From: Alligator mississippiensis
Taxonomy: Eukaryota > Chordata > Crocodylia > Alligatoridae
DNA length: 64,000 nt
Assembly: GCF_030867095.1 (NCBI RefSeq)
Contig: NC_081828.1
Location: 15,001 to 79,000, forward strand
Direction of reading: 5' to 3'
The notes under the pieces are model-generated. The model saw nothing but the letters and a program-made list of their open reading frames with translations. It searched no databases and was not told the DNA's origin. A program made the position numbers and the translations under genes. This document shows, one piece after another, positions 19,727 to 30,534 of this stretch (positions are counted from its first letter, which is position 1; the number at the start of each line of letters is the position of its first letter).

Positions 19727-19901
19727 CTACAGTGTCAACACCCTCAACGTCCACGCACATCGCCCGCCTCTCGTAGTCCGAGGCAAGGACCACCTCCATG
19801 AGCACGTTCCCTGTCTTGTTGGGGGGGGGAGCGGCCATCCCGCTCACGACGTCTATTGCGAAACTCAGAGAGCTGGATCTCCATCTCGCTAACTTCCCCA
19901 T
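19632..19901 (-). CDS. Small 5' LINE ORF, 89 aa (copy C)
   Basis: Identical to the 11580-11849 frame of copy B and overlapping the 105-aa frame in another register. It is a candidate short ORF1 piece with no recognised domain. Confidence 0.35.
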   Translation of the reverse strand: MGKLARWRSSSLSFAIDVVSGMAAPPPNKTGNVLMEVVLASDYERRAMCVDVEGVDTVVVGKRPHWGATTLLFRRQHPPQAGGAPLGLS

Positions 19902-20013
19902 CTGATCCGCTAGGCTAGGGCGTGACCAAAGGGGCAGCAGGCTCTCCCGCCACCACCGGGGCCAGGCCACGGGAAGAGAGACATTCGCCACTATCCCTAT
20001 TCTATTATATTCT

Positions 20014-23000
20014 AAAAAAAAGAAAACAAAAGAAAGAAAAGAAAAATAAAAAAAACAAAGAAAAGAGAAACAAAAGAAAAGAAAAAACAAAAGAAAATAG
20101 AAACAAAAGAAAAGAAAAAGAAAAGAAAAGAAATGCAGGGAGCTTGGAGAGAGAAACAGAAGAGGATGCACGGACCTTGAGGGGGCCAGAGGCACGTTAA
20201 GGCACCACAGTGCTTAAGGGGACATGCAGGACGCTGAGGGAGCCAAGGGGGGAAGTGCACAGGGGGCTTGACAGGACATGAGAAGAGATGCCGGCACCTT
20301 CGGGGGGAAGAGGGGGGATGCAGGGACCTTCAGGGGCAAACAGGGCAGATGCAAGGACCTTCAAGGGGACACAGGGAACATGCAGGAGCCTTCAAGGGCA
20401 AGGACGGGGGATGCAGGGGGCTTCACCACCAAAGACAATGAAAAGAAAAGAAAAGAAAAGAAAAGAGAATAGAATGAAAAAAAAGAAAGAAAACGAAAAG
20501 AAAGAAAAGGAAGAAGCAAAAAGAAAAAACAAAAGAAAGAAAAGAAAGAAAGAGATAAAAGAAAAAGACAGAAAAGAAAAGAAAAAACTTAACAAAGAAA
20601 AGAATAGAAATAAAACAAAAAAGAAAAGAAAAACAAAAGAAAAGAAATGGAAGAAAAAAGAAAAAAGAAAAGAAAAGGAAAGAAAAAGTAATAAAAGAAA
20701 AGAAAGAAGCAAAAGAAAAGAAAACAGAAAAAAGATAAAGAAAAAAAGAAACGAAAACAAAGAAAAGAAAAAAGAAATAAAAGAAAGCAAAAAAAATAAA
20801 AGAAAAAGACAAAAGAAAAGAAAGAAAAGAAAAAGAAATGCAGGGAGCTTGGAGAGAGAAACAGAAGAGGATGCAGTGACCTTCAGGGGTCACAGGGAAC
20901 ATGCAGCAGCCTTCAAGGGCAAGGACAGGGGATGCAGGGGGCTTCAGCACTAAAGACAATGAAAAGAAAAGAAAAGAAAAGAAAAGAGAAAAAACAAAAA
21001 GAAAAGGAAAAAACAAAAACAAAGAAAACAAAACAAAAAAATAGAAAAGAAAAAGAAATAAAACAAAACAAGAAAGAAAAGAAAAGAAACAAAAAAGAAA
21101 AGTAAAGAAAGAAAAGAAAGACAAGAAAAACAAAAGAAAAAAGACAACAAAGAAAAGAAAAAGAAATAAAGGAAAGAAGAGAAAACAAAAAAAAAAAGAA
21201 AAACAAAAAGAAAAGAAACCAGAGAAAAAATAACAAAGAAAAGAAAAGAAAAAGAAAAAACAAAAGAAAGAAAAGAAAGTAAAAAATAAAACAAAAAAAG
21301 AAAAGAAAAACAAAAAGAAAAAGAAAAGAAGAATACCAAAAGTAAGGAAAAGAAAAGAAGAGAAAGAAAAGAAAAGGAAAAAAAAAAGAAAAAGAAAAGA
21401 AATAAAAGAGAAAGAAATAAAGGAAAGAAAAAAAAGAAAAGAAAGAAAAGTAAAGAAAAAAGTTAAGAAATAACAAAAACAAGAAAAAGAAAAAGAAAAG
21501 AGAAAAAAGAAAAAGAAAAAAGAAGAGAACAGCAAAAGAAAAAACACAAAGAAAAAAAGAAGAAAAAAGAAAACAAAAAGAAAATAAAAAGAAAGAAAAC
21601 AAAAAAGAAAAAGAAAAGAAAGAAAAGAAAGAAAAGAAAAAAAAGAAAAGAAAAGAAAAGAAAAAAAACACAAAAGAATAAAACAAATAAAAGAAAACAG
21701 AAAATAAAAGAAAAGTAAAGAAAAAGGATAAGAGAAAAAAAGAAAGAGAAAAGAAAAAAGAAAGAAAAGAAAAAGAAATAAAACAAAATAAAAGAAGAAA
21801 AAAGAAAAAGAAAAGAAAACAACGAAAAGAAAAAACAAATAAAAGAAAACAAAGAAAAAACAAAAAGAGAAAACAAAGAAGAAAAAGAAAAGAAAAAAGA
21901 CAAAGAAAAATGAAAAGAAAACAAAAGAGAAAAGAAAAAAGAAAAAGAAATAAAAAAAGAAAAAGAAAAGAAAATAATAAAAGAAAAAAGAAATGAAAAG
22001 AAAAGAAAAAAAAAGGAAAGAAAAGAAAAAAGAAATAAAAGAATAGAAAGAAAAGAAAGAAAAGAAAGAAAAAGAAAAGAAAAACAACTGCAGGGAGCTT
22101 GGAGAAACAGAAGAGGATGCAGGGACCTTGAGGGGGCCAGAGGCACATTAAGGCACCACATTGCTTGAGGGGACATGCAGGAGGCTGAGGCAGCCAAGGG
22201 GGGAAGTGCACAGTGGGCTTCACAGGACATGAGAGCAGATGCCGACACCTTCAGGGGGGAAGAGGGGGAATACAGGGACCTTCAGGGGCGAATAGAACAG
22301 GTGCAGGGACCTTCAACGGGTCACAGGGAACATGCAGGAGCCTTCGGGGATGCAGGCGGCTTCAGCACCAAAGACAAAGACAAGAAAAGAAAAAAAAGAA
22401 AAAGAAAAAAGATAAGAAACAAAAGAGAAAAAAAGAAAAAAAGAAAAGAAAAAGAAAGAAAAGTAAAGAAAAAAAAGAAAGAAAAGAAAGTAAAAAGAAA
22501 TAAGAAAAAGAAGAAAAAGAAAAGAAAAGAGAAAAAAGAAAAAGAAAAAAGAAAAAGAAAAACAAAAGAGGATAGCAAAAGAAAAGAAAGAAAAAAAAGA
22601 AAAAAGAAAAGAAAAAAGAAAGAAAACAAAAAAGAAAAGAAAAAGAAAAAACAAAAAAGAAAAACAAAAGAAATAAAAGAAAAAAGTCAAGAAAAGAAAA
22701 GAAAGAAAAGAAAAAAGAAAAGAAAAGAAAACAAGGAAAAGAAAACAAAAAAGAATAAAACAAATAAAAGAAAACAAAGAAAAAAGAAAAGTAAAGAAAA
22801 AAGGAGAAGAGAAAAAAAGAAAAACAAAAGAAAAAGAAAAAAGAAAAAAGGAAGAAAAGAAAGAAAGAAAAGTAAAGAAAAAGAAGAGAAAAGAAAAAGA
22901 AATGAGAAAAAGAGAAAAGAAAAGAAAGAAGACAACAAAAAGAAATAAAACAAAAGAAAAGAAACAAAAGAAAGAAAAAAGAAAGAAAAGAAAAGAAATA

Positions 23001-23287
23001 AAAGAAAACAAAGAAAATAAAAAAGAAAAGAAAACAAAGAAAAGAAAAGAAAAAGAAAACAAAAAAGACAAAGAAAAGACAAATGAAAAAAGAGAAAAGA
23101 AAAAGAAATAAAACAAAAGAATAAAAGAAAAGAAAAAAGAAAAAGAAAAAGTAATGAAAAGAAAAGAAACAAGAAAAGAATAAAAGAAAAGAAAAAAGAA
23201 AAGAAAGGAAAAAGAAATAAAAGAATAGAAAGAAAAGAAAGAAAAGAAAAGAAAAAAAAGAAAGAAAAAAAAAGAAAAGAAAAAGAA
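20014..23287. repeat. GAAAA-rich homopurine tract with GC islands, unit C
   Basis: The longest of the three tracts. It is collinear with tract B up to the point matching 14810 (near 22865), then runs on as GAAAA-rich sequence to about 23287, where it passes into minisatellite. GC islands lie at about 20132-20440, 20837-20955 and 22086-22375. The AAAAG array near 20961 has 5 units where tract B has 9. Mirror-symmetric homopurine DNA of this length can form triplex structures. Confidence 0.93.
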
Positions 23288-26100
23288 ATGCAAGGAGCTT
23301 GCAGAAACAGAAGAGAATGCAGGGACCTTGAGGGGGCCAGAGGCACGTTAAAGCACCACACTGCTTGAGGGGACATGCAGGAGGCTGAGGGAGCCAAGGG
23401 GGGAAGTGCACAGTGGGCTTCACAGGACATGAGAGGAGATGCCGACACCTTCAGGGGGGAAGAGGGGGGATGCAGGGACCTTCAGGGGGGAATAGGGCAG
23501 GTGCAGGAACCTTCAAGGGGTCACAGGGAACATCCAGGAGCCTTCAACGGCAAGGACGGGGGATGCAGGGGGCTTCAGCACCAAAGACAATGACAAGAAA
23601 AGAAAAGAAAACAAAACAAAACAAAACAGAAAAAATAAAGGAAAGAAAAGAAAAGAAAAAGAAAAGATAAAAGAAAAGAAAGAAAAGACAAAAGAGAATA
23701 GAAAAGAAAAGAAAAGAAAAGAAAAGAAAAGAAAAGAAAAAGAAATGCACCGACCTTGGAGAGAGAAACAGAAGAGGATGCAGGGACCTTGAGGGGGCCA
23801 GAGGCACGTTAAGGCACCACACTACTTGAGAGGACATGCAGGAGGCTCAGGAAGCAAAGTGGGGAAGTGCACAGGGGGCTTAACAGGACATGGGAGGAGA
23901 TGCCGGCACCTTCAGGGGGGAAGAGGGGGGATGCAGGGACCTTCAGGGGGGAACAGGGAACATGCAGGAGCCTTCAAGGGCAAGGATGGGGGATGCAGAG
24001 CGCTTCAGCACCAAAGACAATGAGATACACGGAGCTTGAGGAGACCAGAGAGGGGTTAACACACCAGGACACTTGAGAGGTGATGAAGGAGGAATACAAG
24101 CAGGTTGAGAGGGAAAGGTAAAGGGGGCGGGATGCAGGCAACTTCAGGCAGAAACACAGGGGAATGCAGAGACCTTGAGAGACCCGGAGAGGAGGACATT
24201 AAGGCAGCAGGGGGTTGAGTAAACATGCAGGGGCCTAAACAGGAAAGAGGGACAGATGCAGGGGGCTTGAGGGGCAAACAGCAGGATTTAGGAACCTTGA
24301 GAGGGCCAGAGGGTGTTAAACCAGCAGGGGGCTTCAGGGGACATGCAAGCAGCTTGAAGGGCAAAGTGCGGGGATGCACAGGTCTTCAGGGGGAAACGGG
24401 AGGATGCAGGAACCCTAAGAGGGCCGCAAGCTTGTTAAGGCAGCACAGGGCTTGGCGAGACATGCACAGGGCTGGAGGAGCAAAGAGGAACAACGCACAA
24501 GGCTTGGAGGGAAAGCAGCGGGGATGCACAGGGCAGTTAAGGCAGCAGGACGCTTCAGGGGACATGCAGGGGGCTGGGGGAGCAAAAAGGGAATGCAGAG
24601 ACCTTGAGGGCGCACAAATGTGGATGCATGGTGCTTCACAAACCCAGAGGGGGAATCCAGGGCACTTGCCAGAGCCAGAGGGAGATTAAGGCAGAAGGAC
24701 GCGTGAGGGGACAAACAGCACACTTGACAAGCAAACGGGGGGTGCAGGGAGCTTGAGGGGACGCAAGGGGTGATGCACAGAGTGTAATGCAGAAACAGGG
24801 GGTGTGCAGGGAGTTTGACAGGCCTACAGGGGAATCAAGGCAGCAGCGAGCTTGAGGGGACATGCAGGAGGATGAAGGAGCAAAGAGGAGAGGTGAAGCA
24901 AGGTTAACAGGACACAAGGAGGGATGCAGGGAGCTTCAGGCAGAAACGGGGGGGGGGGGGGGGAGTGCAGGGACCCTGAGGGGGCCGGTCAGGGGTTAAG
25001 GCAGCACAGTGCTTGACACGGCATTCACGAGGCTTGACGGGAAAACACAGGCAATCCAGGGAGCTTGAGGGGGCCAGAGCGCACTTAAGGCCCGGGGGGG
25101 CTTGAGGGCACATGCAGGAGGCTGGAGGAGCAAAGGCAACGCTCCAGGCAGCTTGAGGGGCCACAAGGGGGAATGCAACGAACTTGAGGCAGAAAAAGTG
25201 GGAGATGCAGGGACCTTGAGAGGGGCCACACACACGTTAAGGCACCAGGGCCTTGACAGGGGATGCAGGGGCCTGCCGGAGGCTTCAGGAACACAGAGCA
25301 GGGATACACGTCGCTTGAGGGGGCCAGACAGAGCTTAAGGCAGCAGGAAGCTTCAGGGGCAAAAAGACAGGATACATGGAGCTTGAGCCAGAAACACTGG
25401 GAGATGCAGGGGGCTGGAAGAGCAAAGACAAGGGATGTAGGGAGCTCAAGGGGTAAATACAGGGGATGCATAGAGCTTCACAAGGAAACAGGGGGCACAC
25501 AAGGACCTTGAGGGCACAAGAGGAGGGTTGCAGCAGCAGGGGTCTTGACAGGACATGTAGGGCACTTGAGAGGCAAAAAGAGGGGATGCAGCAGGCTTGA
25601 GGGGGAAAGGCAGAGAAATGTAGGAACCTTGAGGGACCCAGAGCACAATTTAAGAGAGCAGGGGGCTTGACAGGGCATGCACAAGGCTTCAAGAGGAAAG
25701 ACAGGGGATGCAGGGGACGTGACAGGCAAACAGGAGGAATGCAGGGAGCTTGAGGAGGCCACAGCGGAGTTAAGGCAGCAGCGAACTTGAGGGGACTTCA
25801 GGAGGCTGGAAGAGCAAAGAGGCGGGGTACAGGGGGCTAGAGGGTACACAAGGGGGGATGCAGCAACCTTGAGGCGAAAAAAGTGAGGGATGCACAGACG
25901 TTCAGGGGACCCAGACACAGCTTAAGGCAGCAGGGGCTTGAGAGGAGATGCAGGGGCCTGCAGCGGGCTTGAGGGGCAAAGATGGAGGCTTGCGGAGGCA
26001 AGAGGCAGGTTAAGGCAGCAGGGGGCTTGACAGCAGATACAGGTAGCTTGAGGCAGAACAAGTGCGGGCTGCAGGGACCTTGCAGTTAAACAGCAGGGAA
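23288..26100. repeat. G-rich subtelomeric minisatellite
   Basis: Degenerate tandem words repeat throughout: ATGCAGGGACCTTGAGG, GGGGACATGCAGGAGGCT, GTTAAGGCAGCAGGGG and GGAGCAAAGAGG. The composite period is roughly 150-200 bases, with strong purine excess on the plus strand. A short AAAAG-rich stretch lies inside at about 23590-23745. The same words make up the GC islands inside the LINE tracts. A run of 16 G lies at about 24948-24963. Frames in this block are not conserved and I do not treat them as genes. Confidence 0.88.
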
Positions 26101-26640
26101 GGTAAAGGCCTTGCTGGTTAAACAGCTCTTCCACTTTACAGAGCCAAGGGACACTGCCACTAAGGAACAAGGAGTGAAAGGGAGAAGGGGCAGGGTGTTA
26201 AAGGGCATTGCAGAGGGTTACAGGAATAAAATAAACGGGCCTTAAAAAGGCACACATGTTATGGACAGGCCACACGCTGGCTCGCTTAGTGCAAAAAATG
26301 AAGCAGCCAAAACCGGCCAAGTTCACAGGTCAAGGCAAGCAGCAGGACAAAGGGGGCAACTGGTGGGGGGCAGCAGGGACAGGTTGGGTAACAGAACAGA
26401 AGCGGGGCAAGCAAGTGCAAATATATGACCTTCGCCGTCAGTCTCTGTGGTGTCCGGTGCTCGGTCCAGTGTCAAACGAGCCAAAGAAACCAGACCTGTG
26501 TTTTATTAAACTGCAATATGCCAGGACCCAGGTTTTCAGCTCCCTGCACGTTCCTTCCTTTTCCAACAGGAAGGCAATTAGGCAGTGGGCAGCCCTGAGG
26601 AGCACCCCTGAACTTTCACTATGCATTTTCTACTTCGGGA
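26101..26640. other. Unassigned low-copy sequence
   Basis: The minisatellite words fade out and no repeat family is recognised. An open frame covers 26256-26693 on the plus strand, but it has no familiar motif and a composition typical of chance. AATAAAATAAA-like words lie near 26226. I cannot assign a function. Confidence 0.4.
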
Positions 26641-27118
26641 ACAGCTTTGTATCTTTTGAAAAAGTATCCTATCTAACCAAGGGCATAGAGTAGGTTGTTT
26701 AGGCAGGGGGAGATCGCTTGTTGCTTAGTTGCTAATTGCTGGCCTCGCTAGTAAGAAAAGCTATATCAACAAAGTCGGGGGAAAGTTGGAAGGGGGGTTA
26801 CTTGCGGGGAGTTGGAAAGAGGGGTTCCTTGCTAGGCTGGCTGAATACCAGGTGCTACATCAGCAAATTACCTATTAGGAAGCCCAGTTCAGCTGGCTAG
26901 GGGTAGTCTGTACCTAGGGGGCAAAGTGCGCATGGACCAAAAGAGGCAACCTCTAGTGACTGTACAGTGTGTAAGGCGAGAAGAGGCTATATAAGGCTGA
27001 TACCCACTTGGGTGGGTGTGCTTGCTTTGCAAACGATTGCCAAGCGCTGCTTTCTGTGCAGAAAAAAAGATTAAGTTGGATCCTTCACCCCTGTGTCTTT
27101 ACTGGCACAAGCGCACCA
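26640..27118 (+). mobile_element. Possible solo LTR
   Basis: A block with promoter-like structure. CTATATAAGG lies at 26987-26996, followed by a GC-balanced leader (GTGCTTGCTTTGC near 27015) and an end near CAAGCGCACCA. This resembles the U3-R-U5 layout of an amniote retroviral LTR. Ends and target duplication are not defined, so it could equally be another promoter-bearing repeat. Confidence 0.3.
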
Positions 27119-27440
27119 GGCATGAACTCACTGTCCTTTGGGGACAACAACCCATGCATGTGCATACACGCGTGCGCACACACACACAGGGCACACCAGC
27201 ATTCAGGCCCCACCAGAGGGAAAGTGTCAGACAAGGCTGCAGGCAGGCATGCATGGGATCCGAGGCAAAAATGTGCAGCCAAAGGGCGGGGACAGGGAGC
27301 AGAACACAGCCCCAAGCAGCTAGATGGGCAGGGGGGGACTCCCAAGCACAGCACGGGGCACAAGACCCCCGCATGTATATGCCAGGCAGGCTCAGATGCA
27401 GGCTGGCAGCTGCAAGTGCACTGCTCCCCACCCTGCACCA
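27119..27440. other. Intergenic sequence before the CpG island
   Basis: Mixed sequence with a short CA/CG dinucleotide run near 27160-27190. No gene or repeat is recognised. Confidence 0.4.
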
Positions 27441-28145
27441 CACCCGGGTCAGGAGATACGAAACAGAGCCCGGGGGCGCCAGTCAGCTCGGGGCTCCGCG
27501 GCCCGCTGCACGCCCCCCACCCACGGCCGGGACCCGCCGGGAGAGCGAAGCAAGTGGAGCCGGATGCTCCGGCCGCCGGGAGCGCCCCCAGCAGTCAGCA
27601 GGACCGTCACCTGGGCGGCACGGGACACGCGCGGGGCCACCGGCGACCCCGGGTCTCCACCCACTGCACAGCGAGTGGCCACGAGCCGGGGCGGGACACG
27701 CGCGGACCCGCGATCTCCTCCCGCCCCGGCCCCGGGGCTCTCCCCACGCGCCCCGCGCAGCTTCCGGCCCCGCCGCTGCACCCACCACGGGGGAGGGCCT
27801 CACTTCCCCCCCACCCAAACTTACCGCACGGAGCCGCTCCCCACCGCCGCCCGCTTGCACGTGGCCGAGTCACGTGACCACCCCCCCCAGCCCCATGCAG
27901 CCATGCGCAGGAATCCGCGCTCTTCTCGCAGCGCCCGGAAAACCCGGACGGGGGGGGAGCAGCCGGGATGGACCGGGGCGAGCACCGGCAACACAGCCTC
28001 CGCCCTCGGCCACAGGGCCCGATTCGGCCCACGACCCCTCCCCACCTCGGGGACCCAGGACCCAGCCACGGCAAGCGCCCCTGCCCGGACCCGTGCGACC
28101 CCCCTGGCAGAGCACAGGACACGAGCACCCAGCCCTGACCCTGGC
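27440..28145 (-). promoter_or_regulatory. CpG island, candidate promoter with first-exon donor
   Basis: About 0.7 kb with very high G+C and undepleted CpG, unlike the flanks. A palindromic GTCACGTGAC (E-box/USF type) and a nearby CACGTG lie at about 27857-27880. CATGCGCAG, NRF1-like, lies near 27902. On the minus strand a good splice donor, GCG then GTAAGT, falls at about 27824. These are features of a housekeeping-type CpG-island promoter, probably transcribed toward the telomere. No coding exon could be recognised, so the transcript is unknown and may be non-coding. Confidence 0.5.
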
Positions 28146-28560
28146 CCCCACGAGAAAAGTAATAAATACAAAAAGTAAATAAACTCAATGCAGCAGGTGC
28201 CAAAACCATTTCTCCTTTATTTTATTTTTCCAGGCTGGCCCACAAGTTCCTCTACATGTTACATACAAAAAACTCAGCAGACAGGAGGTGAGCAAAAGCC
28301 ATGTACAAAACAAACCACCAGGAAGAAAACATTGCCAGCCTCACAACAAACAGGCAGAACACAAACAACACAAGGACACACACAAACATCACCAAACAAA
28401 GCAAACAAGCGAGGGAGCAGAGCAGGATCCCACCACACCCAGGCAGCTTCGCACCCCTCTCACCCCACCAAGCACACACCAGGGCACAACTCAGACCCCA
28501 CACATCCTCCTGGCACCTCTTACACCTCACACTCAGAGTGATGGGCAAGTTTGTCTTTCT
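28146..28560. repeat. Distal edge of the A/C-rich repeat domain
   Basis: A/C-rich, G-poor sequence of the same style as 36312-40468, including AACAAACAGGCAGAACACAAAC-type words. A TTTATTTTATTTT word near 28214 gives AATAAA on the minus strand. The ERV block at 28561-36276 separates it from the main macrosatellite. Confidence 0.5.
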
Positions 28561-29120
28561 TGTTAACAGTATACTATAGAAAACTATTTAATTTCAGGGT
28601 AATTTAGATTATTAAATAGTATTAGCTTCATAGCTAAACACTAGGCATGACCTGTGGCCTAGCAGTGTTGCTGAGCACAAGACAGAATGATCTCTAAGCC
28701 AGCCATTTTCTTATGTCAAGTGCCCTAACCATTTTGTTACAAAAAAGCGGAAATTAAGTCTGTTCACTGGGTACCAGCTGCAGCTAGGAGTCAGATAAGA
28801 TAAGGGGGGGGCCCAGAGGGAAGAAGATGGTACAGCAGAGCACAGGAAAACAGATTGCAATGTGTAAGGTAACACTAACTTTCTTCCTCTGCAAAAGTAC
28901 TGAGATTTGTAATGCACCATGTAAGGAGATGATTACCATAAGTATTGCATATTCAATAACCTTGTAGTTGCTTTGTTAGAAAAAGTATACAAGACAGCCT
29001 CACCCTTAAGTCGAGGCCATTTTACCTCTTTGCTGTTTTATGGTCTTTACTCGAGTAAATAAACTGCAGTTACCCCTTCATCCCTGTTGTCTGGTCTCTA
29101 AGCCAGCTAGACAACGAACA
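28561..29120 (+). mobile_element. Solo LTR, plus orientation
   Basis: A 560-base block beginning TGTTAAC and ending GAACA, with LTR layout. A GTATACAAG promoter-like word lies near 28987, AATAAA at about 29058-29063, and a GT-rich U5-like end follows. Its first 200 bases are similar, in inverse orientation, to 35950-36276 (shared words AATTTAGATTATTAA, GTATTAGCTT, GGCATGACCTGTGGCC). No internal retroviral genes adjoin it, and no clear target duplication was found. Confidence 0.6.
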
Positions 29121-29351
29121 CCAGGGAGTTTTCTCCCACGACATCAGCCCAGCACCCAGGCTCTTCATAACTACTTCTGCTTCTACTCCCCTTCTCCACA
29201 GGAGCCATCACCTTGGCTGCACCCTCCTCACACTCCCCCCCCCCCCAAAAAAAAACACAACGACCAGCAACACCACACAGGCCCAAGAGGCACTACAAGG
29301 CAGGGGCCTTGGACAGACGAGAGGGTGGTTAAGCTGACAGGGGGAGGGGGG
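29121..29351. other. A/C-rich spacer
   Basis: A/C-rich sequence with a C-run then an A-run near 29240. It resembles the surrounding repeat domain, and no gene is visible. Confidence 0.4.
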
Positions 29352-29700
29352 TGCTTCCCAGTTGTGCCTCTGTTGCACAAACAGCTAGTTTCGTGTTTCT
29401 GGAGGCTTTTTCTATATACCTCAAGAGAGTTATACACACTTAGGCTGGATCCATTTCAAGTATGTTTGTTTGCAAACAGATCGACAACGGAGCTCAAAGC
29501 TCAAAGTCACGTTGACCCCTAGCCATGCCCAACGATAAATTTTTATACCTCTCCTGAACAAGATTCCATTGTGGCAATCTGTCATTTGCTACTTTTCTGC
29601 AAAGTTTATGTGCAAAGCAGGCAGTAACTAATCTGTGTTCCCACAGGAGTCAGCCTTATCGTGAACCAAGCATTGTTCAGACTGTTCTCTCCCCCTAACA
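29352..29700 (-). mobile_element. Possible LTR remnant, minus orientation
   Basis: Read on the minus strand, it starts TGTTAGGGGG at 29700 and contains GGTATAAAAATTTA (29534-29549), a TATA box. A C-run at about 29704-29718 on the plus strand, G-rich on the sense strand, lies immediately before the start, where a polypurine tract would be. This fits a 3' LTR of an otherwise deleted ERV. The 3' limit and poly(A) signal are not clear. Confidence 0.4.
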
Positions 29701-29883
29701 CGACCCCCCCCCCCCCCCGCCCCTGGCCCCGCAGTGATGCGGGAGAGAGAAAAAGAAACTATTTGCAGTTTACAGTTTTCAGCTGAGAAGCCTTTTGTGT
29801 AGTGAGATGATACATTTTTGCAATACCTCCACTAGGGGCAACAACAAAACAAAGCTGAGTAACAGACGGCTCTGCTTTCCCCA

Positions 29884-30304
29884 TGAGAGAAATTGTCTGG
29901 CCAGGCTCCCAATCTCATAAAGGAACACCTTCAGACTCTCTTAACGCTAACGGGGCTCCTATCCAAGCTGAGACTCCAATAAGCAGGAGACGAGGGTGTG
30001 GTCTTTTCAGTTTATTCGGCTGAAGGTCCCCTGTCCTCGTAAGGGCAGAGAGACCCCGACTGCAACTCAACGCATATTTATGAACTTTGGTTACATAAGC
30101 CTTTCCCATAACACGTGCGCAAAACCCAGCAGAAAATTGCTAAAATGGCATGACTTTGCTCACCCTGCATGGTTGGGCCCAATCACCTTGCTTGTCCGCC
30201 GAGATTGACATATCAGCAGCAATCTTAGTGCAAGGTTGCATCAGCCAGCATTGATCCAAGGTCATACAGAGGTCACATTAATTTTCTAACAATATTTTCT
30301 AACA
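29884..30304 (-). repeat. 3' LTR of the old ERV
   Basis: A 421-base block bounded by TG and CA on the plus strand. AATAAA lies on the minus strand at 30011-30016. A purine-rich stretch on the sense strand (about 30305-30325) precedes it, where the polypurine tract is expected. It is homologous along its length to 35529-35949. Confidence 0.85.
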
Positions 30305-30534
30305 CCCCTTCCAAAGAGAGAGCTCGAGCTTATGGCTCAGAAACCTTCAACATCCTCCTTCCTGCTGTGGTGGGAGAAAACTCCCAGGAGTTTGTTGTCT
30401 AGCTGCAATAGAAACCAAGCAACGCAGGTAAAGATTTACTGCCGTTTATTTCCCCCCTTACAGCCACAGGCCTATGGCCTGCTGGCCATTTCCCAGGTTT
30501 GCATAATATTGAGATTAATTACTTTTTGCTTAAC

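Larger units (their letters stand above)
15027..20013 (-). mobile_element. Tx1-type LINE copy C, full-length body
   Basis: Same organisation as copy B: 5' region, small frames, intact ORF2, 3' UTR, AATAAA at 15052-15057 and an AAAAGTC tail. The offset to copy B is a constant 8052 bases through the whole body, so there are essentially no indels between them. Substitutions are rare. It and copy B are either very recent insertions or homogenised by conversion. Confidence 0.93.

Noticed and set aside
6978-20013. Assembly duplication creating copies B and C
   Set aside because: Cannot be excluded without reads. However, scattered substitutions, differing AAAAG counts (8, 9, 5) and different tract lengths argue for real separate copies.
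2620-23287. HeT-A-like terminal transposition as the origin of the array
   Set aside because: Terminal addition would leave 3' ends facing the centromere. Here they face the telomere, and the telomere is ordinary TTAGGG added to a break.
24225-25918. Frames within the G-rich minisatellite
   Set aside because: Repeat composition without conserved register between units and no recognisable domain.
23288-26100. CRISPR-like array of repeats and spacers
   Set aside because: Repeats are degenerate, lack constant spacer size and lie in a vertebrate subtelomere.
27016-28182. 388-aa plus-strand frame across the CpG island
   Set aside because: High GC removes stops. Several overlapping frames of similar length exist on both strands, with no domain.
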